From Nitrospira sp. ST-bin4 (GTDB taxonomy: Bacteria; Nitrospirota; Nitrospiria; Nitrospirales; Nitrospiraceae), in assembly GCA_002083565.1 (NCBI GenBank), contig MSXM01000062.1, positions 1 through 11,020 of the forward strand: a stretch of 11,020 nt of DNA. The letters run 5' to 3'. The notes under the pieces are model-generated. The model saw only the letters and a program-made list of their open reading frames with translations, was not told the DNA's origin and did not search any database. A program made the translations under genes and the position numbers. Below are positions 1 to 6,700 of the stretch, piece after piece (within the stretch, counting starts at the first letter, position 1; the number at the start of each line of letters is the position of its first letter).

Positions 1-1
1 C

Positions 2-214
2 CGCCGGTTCTCCTTCGTTCCGGCAGCGCTCCTCAGTGCAAGTATTTTCGCGCTGGCGCACGGCTATGGACTTATCGGATTCGTGAGCGTGCTCTGGAGC
101 GGATTCTTATGGGCCTGGATCTACGAAAAGACGGGGAGTCTCATTCCCGGTATGATCGCGCATGCGGTCAACAACCTGCTGGTGAGTCTCACCGTGATGG
201 CGCTCCTCAGGTAG
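2..214 (+). CDS. CPBP family intramembrane metalloprotease (C-terminal fragment)
   Basis: This is the last 70 codons of a gene whose 5' part lies outside the window. The frame is open from base 2 to a TAG at 212-214. Two of the conserved motifs of the CPBP (CAAX protease and bacteriocin-processing, Abi) family are visible: FALAHGYG, with the metal-binding type histidine, and further on the segment YEKTGSLIPGMIAHAVNN, which has the family's final HxxxN motif. The glutamate motif (EExxxR) expected just before the visible part is cut off. The residues between the motifs are hydrophobic and fit transmembrane helices, so it is an inner-membrane protein. Family members cleave prenylated or other membrane substrates, but the substrate here cannot be inferred. 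The gene converges on the SDR gene and overlaps it by 8 bp. The family call is firm; the function is generic. Confidence 0.85.
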   Translation, partial: RRFSFVPAALLSASIFALAHGYGLIGFVSVLWSGFLWAWIYEKTGSLIPGMIAHAVNNLLVSLTVMALLR

Positions 215-1016
215 CTGCCTTTTCGGAGTGGAGTTGCTCCAGCGATCGATAGAGGTCGACATGGGCCAACGATTTCTGGGCGGAGCTCAGCAGCGACAGG
301 AGCTTGCCGTTTGCGATGCGTTTGCCGGTCGCCGCGTCATCGATTTCGACCGAGGGCTGAACTCCCCAGCGATCCTGAGCCATGCAGCAAATATCTTTCC
401 ACGTACGTGGCGTTCCGTCACTGACGTTGTAGGCCTCCCCGGACAGGCCTCGTTGCAATGCAGTGAGGCAAATTTCGGCCAAGTCTTCTACGTGAATCAA
501 GTTGACGTATTTGCGTGAAAGACCGACGCGGCCCTGCTTGATCCAGTCGAGTGGATTGCGGCCCGAACCATAGATGCCTGCCACGCGCAGTACAACCGCG
601 CCATGTTTCTCCCGCAAGTATTCTTCGCCCTGCACGCGCGATTTACTGAGATCGATCGGCGCGGTTTCGTCTGTCCATGAAGGGGGATCAGTCTCCATAT
701 CGCCGGCTCTATAGGACGATGTACTGCCGAGCACCACGAGCCGGCGCGAACGGGGTTCCAGTGTTGCGGCGAATTGTCTGACAAGATCAAGGGGTGTCGC
801 GGGGAAGCACCAGAGCAGATCGGCGTCCGTCGGAATGTTCTTCCAGGTATCTTGTCGGGTAAGGTCAAACTGTATCCGCTGGTCCGGCTGAATATGACTC
901 AAGTGTCGGTCCGGCTCGCGGCTGGTTGCCAGGATGCGGGGATATAGGCGCTCAGCAAGGGGAAGAACAAAGCGAGCGGTATAACCTGATCCAAGAATAA
1001 CGAGGGATGTAGACAA
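207..1016 (-). CDS. Atypical SDR, NAD(P)-dependent epimerase/dehydratase-like (YeeZ-type)
   Basis: A soluble Rossmann-fold protein of 269 residues from the proposed TTG start. The dinucleotide-binding motif GSGYTAR is at residues 9-15. The second strand ends in ATSRE, and a Ser-Arg pair there often goes with NADP. Later extended-SDR landmarks are GSTSSY (97-102), LRVAGIYG (143-150), HVEDLAE (175-181) and YNVSDG (196-201). The usual YxxxK catalytic pair is absent: the aligned position reads SKSR (124-127), as in the YeeZ-like atypical SDR group, so classic oxidoreductase chemistry is doubtful. The start is chosen because TTG at 1016-1014 follows GGAGAG (1031-1026) by 9 nt and places the glycine motif near the N-terminus. 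An ATG at 1094 would add 26 residues without family likeness. The substrate is unknown. It ends 8 bp inside the neighbouring protease gene. Confidence 0.85.
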   Translation of the reverse strand: MSTSLVILGSGYTARFVLPLAERLYPRILATSREPDRHLSHIQPDQRIQFDLTRQDTWKNIPTDADLLWCFPATPLDLVRQFAATLEPRSRRLVVLGSTSSYRAGDMETDPPSWTDETAPIDLSKSRVQGEEYLREKHGAVVLRVAGIYGSGRNPLDWIKQGRVGLSRKYVNLIHVEDLAEICLTALQRGLSGEAYNVSDGTPRTWKDICCMAQDRWGVQPSVEIDDAATGKRIANGKLLSLLSSAQKSLAHVDLYRSLEQLHSEKAAT

Positions 1017-1025
1017 GCTGTAATA

Positions 1026-1031
1026 CTCTCC
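1026..1031 (-). promoter_or_regulatory. Ribosome binding site deciding a TTG start
   Basis: On the - strand this reads GGAGAG, 9 nt upstream of TTG (1016-1014). The upstream in-frame ATG at 1094 lacks a comparable site in the sequence seen before it. This supports the shorter 269-residue SDR. Confidence 0.7.
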
Positions 1032-1173
1032 AAATGAATGGGCAGTGTGCCAGCGAAGGTGAGACAGTGTCCATTGAAATCTATGCGTGCCCATCGCAAT
1101 GTATTTGGTAACGACACCAGCGACTTATGATGATGTATCCTGATCACAAGCGAGGCAGGAGATCACGGAGTAA

Positions 1174-1202
1174 TTGTTCCAAGCATTCCGGAATGGTATA
1201 GA
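1174..1202 (+). promoter_or_regulatory. Sigma70-type promoter with internal palindrome, first propeller gene
   Basis: The -35 TTGTTC (1174-1179) and the -10 TATAGA (1197-1202) are separated by 17 bp. TG at 1194-1195 gives an extended -10. The spacer contains a perfect 12-bp palindrome, CATTCCGGAATG (1184-1195), which overlaps the TG element and is well placed to be an operator. A strong ribosome binding site, AGGAGAAGG (1208-1216), follows before the ATG at 1228. Confidence 0.65.
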
Positions 1203-1227
1203 ATCATAGGAGAAGGACTGCAAGGCG

Positions 1228-2436
1228 ATGATGAAGAGACGGCAACCATCATGGTTCGCGCTGTCGATGTGCGTGCTTCTCGCCGGAAGTGGCTGCGGGG
1301 ATGGCGATGGAGGCGGGGGCTTTGGCGGCATTGGAGGAGTCGGCACGACATCGATCGTCTATGTCGCAAATCGCGGTTCCGACGATGTGTCGGGGTATTC
1401 CATTAATCCGGCCACTGGAACACTGGCAGCGATTGCCGGATCTCCCTTTCCTCAAATTGCGGATCCATCGGCAATTGCAGTGTCATCCAATGGATTCTTT
1501 GCATTTGTGACGAACGCCGGGGCCAGCAATGCCGTTACAGCATTTCGTGTGGCGACTGATGGCAGACTCTTGCGCGTGACGTCTACCCAAAGCAATCCCA
1601 ATCCGGCTCCGGTCGGCATGGACCCTATAGCGCTCGCCGTCTCACCGAACAACCAGTTTGTGTACGTCGCTAATCGCGGCTCTGACACCGTGACAGCATT
1701 TTCCATTGAAGATGCAGGAGCGCTCACGTTGGTCCCTCCAACCGGAGCCACTACCAATCCCGTTTCGGTCCAAGGAGATGCTCCTTCGAGCATGGCTATT
1801 TCCCCCAATGGTCAATTTCTCTACGTGTCCAGCAGTACTTCCAATGTCATCACAGTGTTTCAGATCGGAGCAAGCGGACTGCTGACGCTGGTCCCTGCGA
1901 CCGGGGCTAATCCCAATCCAATTCCGACCGGAGGCACATCTCCAAAGAGCATCAGGGTTTCGCCCAATGGATCGTTTCTCTATGTGGCCAATAGCGGCTC
2001 CAATACCGTCACCGCGTTTCAGGTCGGATCGAACGGGCTTCTCACGCAAGTTCCATCGACAGCAGGCAACCCGAACCCGATCCCGGTTGGAGGGACGGCT
2101 CCAAACGGAATCATCGTTTCATCCAACGGACAATTTCTCTACTCGGCAAACGGCGGAGGGAATGTGACGACATTCACTATCGGCGGTGGTGGTTTGCTGA
2201 CTCTCGTGCCTCCATCATCAGGCAACCTCAACCCTGTCCCGGCAGGAACAAACCCTGTGGCTGTAACACTTTCGCCGGATGGGCAAGTGCTGTTTGTGGC
2301 AAACAGTGGAGGAACTGTGTCGTCCTATACAATTACTACTGCGACCGGTTTGCTTGTCGCGGTAAATCCACTATTGGGCAATCCCTTTCGCGCCGGGACC
2401 GGCCCGTCAAGCATCGCAACACCAGGACGTCCCTAG
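1228..2436 (+). CDS. Seven-bladed YVTN/lactonase-like beta-propeller lipoprotein
   Basis: A 402-residue secreted protein. A basic N-terminus and hydrophobic stretch lead to LLAGSGC, giving a probable lipidated Cys23. The -3 residue of the lipobox is Gly rather than the usual Leu. A Gly/Asp-rich linker (24-40) follows. The rest is seven consecutive repeats starting near residues 41, 90, 143, 196, 249, 302 and 353. Each has the pattern QFLYVAN-G-(N/T)V-T-F followed by P--(I/V)-VSPNG, typical of YVTN and lactonase-type seven-bladed propellers. The repeats are 49-53 residues long and well diverged. The protein ends in IATPGRP, shared with the next gene. Likely anchored to a membrane and exposed to the periplasm or surface. 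Propellers of this type usually bind ligands or proteins; no catalytic residues are recognisable, so enzyme activity is not claimed. ATG 1228 is chosen over ATG 1231 only as the longer form. Confidence 0.85.
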   Translation: MMKRRQPSWFALSMCVLLAGSGCGDGDGGGGFGGIGGVGTTSIVYVANRGSDDVSGYSINPATGTLAAIAGSPFPQIADPSAIAVSSNGFFAFVTNAGASNAVTAFRVATDGRLLRVTSTQSNPNPAPVGMDPIALAVSPNNQFVYVANRGSDTVTAFSIEDAGALTLVPPTGATTNPVSVQGDAPSSMAISPNGQFLYVSSSTSNVITVFQIGASGLLTLVPATGANPNPIPTGGTSPKSIRVSPNGSFLYVANSGSNTVTAFQVGSNGLLTQVPSTAGNPNPIPVGGTAPNGIIVSSNGQFLYSANGGGNVTTFTIGGGGLLTLVPPSSGNLNPVPAGTNPVAVTLSPDGQVLFVANSGGTVSSYTITTATGLLVAVNPLLGNPFRAGTGPSSIATPGRP

Positions 2437-2475
2437 TCACCTATCGTAGCCGCAATCGACAAACTTTTGTTTTCA

Positions 2476-2504
2476 TTGGCAGGCGCTCCCTATGGTGTTA
2501 TAAG
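2476..2504 (+). promoter_or_regulatory. Extended -10 promoter, second propeller gene
   Basis: The -35 TTGGCA (2476-2481) is followed 17 bp later by the -10 TATAAG (2499-2504), with TG at 2496-2497 giving an extended -10. It is a close match to the sigma70 consensus. It implies the second propeller gene is transcribed on its own, although it lies only 113 bp after its paralogue. The gene's ribosome binding site is AGAGGA (2539-2544), 5 nt before ATG 2550. Confidence 0.7.
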
Positions 2505-2549
2505 CAAGACGAGCATTCTTATGCCGACTGCAACCTACAGAGGACACCG

Positions 2550-3653
2550 ATGAACACCAGAACATGGTCATGGATTGCGTTGCCGATTATGTTGCTTCTC
2601 TCCGGCTGTGCTGACGGAGGCGGGGGAGATGGCGGACTTGAGAGCGGAGTCCAGGTTGCCTATGTGGCAAACTCTGTATCTGACGACGTGTCGGCTTTTA
2701 CGATCAACGGGTCGACAGGAGCATTGACGGCCGTGGCGGGGTCACCGTTTGCTGCGGGCACAACGCCCAATGCCGTAACGGTTTCCAGAAACAGCCAATT
2801 CCTCTATGTGGCTAATGCAGGCGGGAATGTCTCGGCCTATACAATCAACGGGACAACAGGAGCACTGACGACCGTGGCGGGTTCACCGTTTGCTGCAGGT
2901 ACGACGCCCAATGCTGTGACGGTGTCTCGAAACAGCCAATTCCTCTATGTTGCCAATGGAGGCGGCAATGTTTCGGCCTATACGATCAACGGGACAACAG
3001 GAGCACTGACGGCCGTGGCGGGATCACCGTTTGCCGCCGGCGTGACACCCAATGCCGTGACAGTATCTCCAAACGGCCAATTCCTTTATGTCGCCAATGG
3101 GGGCGGCACCGTCTCAGCCTATACAATTACGGCTGGAACCGGCGTGCTGAACGCGGTGGCGGGATCACCGTTTGCCGCGGGTGCGACACCCAATGGCGTG
3201 ACGGTATCTCCAAACAGCGAATTCCTTTATGTCGCCAATGGAGGCGGGACCATATCGGCCTATACGATCACCGCTGGAACTGGCGCGTTGAATACGGTGG
3301 CGGGATCACCGTTTGCCGCGGGTGTGACACCCAATGCTGTGACGGTATCTCCAAACGGCGATTTCCTTTATATTGCCAATGGGGGCGGCACCGTCTCGGC
3401 CTATACGATCACCGCTGGAAGTGGCGTGCTGAACGTGGTGGCTGGATCGCCATTTGCCGCAGGAGCCACACCCAACGGCATCACCGTTGAGCCAAACGGC
3501 CAATTCCTCTATGTCGCCAATGGAGGGGGCAATGTGTCGGCCTATACGATCACGGCTGGGACCGGTGTGTTAGTACCGATAGGTGCTGGGCTTGGGAACC
3601 CATTCTCTGCAGGAAATACTCCATCAGGTATTGCAACGCCTGGACGACCATAA
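2550..3653 (+). CDS. Seven-bladed beta-propeller lipoprotein with near-identical repeats
   Basis: A 367-residue paralogue of the preceding gene. The signal peptide ends in a canonical lipobox, LSGC (Cys20), followed by a Gly/Asp linker (21-33). Seven repeats fill the rest. The first spans residues 35-82 and five of exactly 47 residues follow (83-129, 130-176, 177-223, 224-270, 271-317). The last (318-367) ends in IATPGRP, as in the paralogue. The repeat consensus is FLYVANGGG-VSAYTI plus AGSPFAAG-TPN-VTVSPN. Seven repeats match a closed seven-bladed YVTN/lactonase-like propeller, and the near uniformity points to recent internal duplication. Probably a lipid-anchored envelope protein acting as a binding or scaffold surface. 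Its ligand is unknown and I see no catalytic site. The first blade (NSVSDDVSAFTI) is closest to the paralogue's first blade, supporting a common ancestor. Confidence 0.87.
   Translation: MNTRTWSWIALPIMLLLSGCADGGGGDGGLESGVQVAYVANSVSDDVSAFTINGSTGALTAVAGSPFAAGTTPNAVTVSRNSQFLYVANAGGNVSAYTINGTTGALTTVAGSPFAAGTTPNAVTVSRNSQFLYVANGGGNVSAYTINGTTGALTAVAGSPFAAGVTPNAVTVSPNGQFLYVANGGGTVSAYTITAGTGVLNAVAGSPFAAGATPNGVTVSPNSEFLYVANGGGTISAYTITAGTGALNTVAGSPFAAGVTPNAVTVSPNGDFLYIANGGGTVSAYTITAGSGVLNVVAGSPFAAGATPNGITVEPNGQFLYVANGGGNVSAYTITAGTGVLVPIGAGLGNPFSAGNTPSGIATPGRP
2796..3650 (+). repeat. 141-bp tandem coding repeats (propeller blades 2-7)
   Basis: Units begin at 2796, 2937, 3078, 3219, 3360 and 3501. The first five are exactly 141 bp and the last is 150 bp up to the stop codon. 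Units 2796 and 2937 differ at roughly 19 of 141 bases by eye, mostly at third positions. A more diverged copy precedes them at about 2652-2795. The period equals one 47-residue blade. Confidence 0.9.
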
Positions 3654-3706
3654 GCTTGTACGCAAGCGCCGCAACAGAGCCGGCTGCGAATCGTTCGTAG
3701 CCGGCT
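3654..3706 (+). terminator. Hairpins after the second propeller gene
   Basis: Directly after the stop lies a small hairpin, GCTTG-TACG-CAAGC (3654-3667). A larger one follows: AGCCGGCT plus GCGAA (3678-3690) pairs with TTCGT plus AGCCGGCT (3694-3706) around a 3-nt loop, with one G-U wobble. No T run follows, so this is an imperfect intrinsic terminator; it may instead protect the mRNA 3' end. Confidence 0.5.
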
Positions 3707-3764
3707 GTTCAATCTGACGCTCTACAGTTCCACCTCTGAGCCGATAGAGTCCCTTCGATTGGTG

Positions 3765-3773
3765 TGGTACGAT
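3765..3773 (+). promoter_or_regulatory. Possible extended -10 box immediately before lhr
   Basis: TGGTACGAT (3765-3773) fits an extended -10, but no good -35 is visible. A transcript from it would start around 3779-3782, at or next to the ATG at 3782, giving an almost leaderless mRNA. This fits the lack of a clear ribosome binding site before that ATG. Confidence 0.3.
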
Positions 3774-3781
3774 TCCGGACC

Positions 3782-6700
3782 ATGCCGCTTGCTGTGTTTC
3801 ACCCTCTCATTGCCGACTGGTTCCAATCCCACATCGGCGAGCCCACTGATGTGCAAGTCCAGGCGTGGCCTGCGATTCAATCCGGATCGGATGCGCTGAT
3901 CGCGGCGCCGACCGGATCGGGAAAAACGCTCGCCGCCTTTCTTTCCTGTATCGATAGTCTTTTCAAGCAGGCTCTCGCCCGTGAGCTCGACGACCACACT
4001 CAGGTTCTGTACATCTCGCCGCTGAAAGCGCTGAGCAACGACATTCAAAAGAATTTGCAGCAACCGCTCGCACAAATCGGCCATGCGGCGTTACAGGCCG
4101 GATTATTGATGCCGGAGCTTCGTGTTCTGGTTCGAACCGGGGACACGCCGATGACGGATCGTCAGCAAATGCTCAAGCGCCCGCCGCATATTCTGGTCAC
4201 AACCCCGGAATCTCTGTTCATACTCCTGACGGCGGAAAAAAGTCGACGGATGTTGCAGACGGTTCGAACGGTTATCGTGGATGAAATTCATGCGCTGGCG
4301 CCGAATAAGCGCGGCGCTCATCTGGCGCTCTCGCTGGAAAGGCTGGAAGCCCTCACGCTCGTCAAGCCGCAACGTATCGGATTGTCAGCGACGCAACGGC
4401 CGATCGAACTGGTCGCTGAGTTTCTGGTTGGAGCCCGTGCCCGCCCGACGATCATCGATGTAGGTCATCGCCGCGAACTCGATGTAGCCGTCGAAGTTCC
4501 GAAAGATGAATTGAGCGCCATCGCCACGAATGCGATTTGGTCCGATGTCTACGATCGTGTGGCCGAGCTGGTCCGGCAGCATCGCTCTACATTGGTGTTC
4601 GTCAATACACGCCGGCTGGCGGAGCGGGTTTCCCACTACCTGGAAGAACGCCTGACTGACTTAGGGCCCGATGCCGTGGCGGCTCATCATGGCAGCCTCT
4701 CGCGACAGATCCGTCTCTCTGCGGAAGAACGGTTGAAAGCCGGCAAGACGCGCGTCGTTATTGCGACGGCCTCGCTTGAGTTGGGCATCGACGTCGGCAC
4801 CGTCGATCTGGTGTGCCAGATCGGTTCGCCGCGGGCGATTGCGACGTGTTTACAACGAATCGGCCGCGCCGGCCACTGGGTCAAAGCGATTCCCAAAGGG
4901 CGTCTGTTCGCCATGACGCGGGATGAATTGCTCGACTGTGCGGCGCTGGTGCGCGCCATCAGACAGGGAATGCTTGACCGGATTACTGTGCCGCCGGCCC
5001 CCCTCGATATCCTTGCCCAACAGATCGTCGCCGCTGCCGCAAGCCAGGCGTGGTCGGACGACGAGTTGTTCGCGCTGTGCCGGCGCGCCTATCCTTATCG
5101 CGAGCTGGCGCAGAAGGACTTTGACGAGGTGATTCGGATGCTGGCCGACGGGATTGCCACACAGCGCGGGCGGGGCCACGCCTATTTGTTTCATGACCGG
5201 ATCAATCATCGCCTCAAGGGTCGGCGCGGGGCGCGGCTGGCGGCGATTACATCCGGCGGGGCCATTCCCGATACGGCGAACTACGTTGTCGTGGCCGAAC
5301 CGGACGGTACGGTCGTGGGGTCGGTCGATGAGGACTTCGCGGTGGAGAGTCTGGCCGGCGATATCATGCTATTGGGGAATACGTCCTGGCGCATCAAGGG
5401 CGTTGAGTCCGGAAAAGTCCGGGTCGAAGACGCGCATGGCGCGCCGCCAAATATTCCATTCTGGCGAGGCGAAGCGCCTTCGCGCACGGCGGAACTGTCG
5501 GCTGAAGTAGCCGCACTCCGGCAGGAAATTGCAGAGAGAGTCTCTTCTTCAGAAGTCAGCCCGTCCGCAGCACTCAGTCCGCAGCACTCAGCACTTCGCT
5601 GGCTTTGCCACGAATGCGCACTTGACCAACGCGGGGCGCAGCAGGCGATCGAATATATTCTGGCCGGCAAGTCCGTGCTGGGGACGGTGCCGGCGCAGGA
5701 CACGATCGTCGCCGAGCGGTTTTTCGATGAAAGCGGCGGCATGCAGCTGGTGATCCATGCGCCGTTCGGCGGGCGGGTCAATCGGGCGTGGGGGTTGGCA
5801 CTGCGGAAGCGGTTTTGCGTGACGTTCGATTTTGAGCTGCAAGCGGCAGCGACGGATAACGGCCTGGTCATTTCACTCGGTGAGCGGCATAGTTTTCCAT
5901 TGGAGTCGGTGTTCGGCTATCTCCGTTCGAATTCCGCGCGTGAGGTCCTGGTCCAGGCCGTGCTGCAGGCGCCGATGTTTATGACCCGCTGGCGATGGAA
6001 CGCGTCGCGGGCGCTCGCGCTGCTCCGGTTCTCCAACGGCAAAAAAGTTCCACCCCAGATTCAACGGATGAAGGCTGAAGATCTCCTGGCTGCCGTGTTT
6101 CCTGACGCGCTTGCCTGCCAGGACAATATGGTGGGGGATCGGACGAGGCAGATTCCAGACCATCCGCTGGTCAACGAAACGGTGCGAGACTGCCTGACCG
6201 AGGCGATGGATCTCGACGGGCTGACCGAAGTGTTACGGAAGATCGAAACGGGAATGATCCGTTGTGTGGCAATTGATACGCCGACTCCGTCTGCTTTTTC
6301 ACATGAAATCCTGAATGCGAATCCCTATGCCTTCCTCGATGATGCGCCGCTGGAAGAACGGCGCGCTCGTGCCGTGGAGATGCGGCGGACGCTTCCGGCC
6401 GACCTGGCCGGGCGCATCGGCGCGCTGGATCCGGATGCGATCGAGGCCGTGCGGCAGGAATCGTGGCCGATTGTCCGCGATCCCGATGAGCTGCACGACG
6501 CGCTGCTGACGCTGGTCTGGTTGCCTGAACCGATCCCATCTGAGTGGGCGAGTTATCTTCCTGTCCTTGTTGAGTCCGGCCGCGCCGCGGCCATCTCCTC
6601 TCTTTCGCCTCACGCTTCACGGTTCACGTCTCACGCGCATAGGGGATGGGTGGCTGGAGAGAACCGGCCACAGATTGAATTGATGTTTGCCCAGGGTAAC

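Noticed and set aside
2437..2475. Short AT-rich ACAAA/TTTGT inverted repeat after the first propeller gene as a terminator
   Set aside because: The stem is only five weak base pairs and would not be stable enough to support the call.
2796..3650. Regular repeats that could suggest a CRISPR array or satellite
   Set aside because: The units are 141 bp, contiguous, without spacers, and encode in-frame propeller blades.
3764..3781. GTG start giving a six-residue longer Lhr
   Set aside because: It has no ribosome binding site and lies partly in the candidate -10 box. ATG 3782 better matches where the conserved FHP segment starts in the family, although GTG cannot be ruled out.
5281..5871. Long - strand open frame (196 codons) inside the helicase gene
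   Set aside because: It is antisense to a highly conserved helicase region, its translation lacks any family likeness, and such frames are common opposite GC-rich coding DNA.
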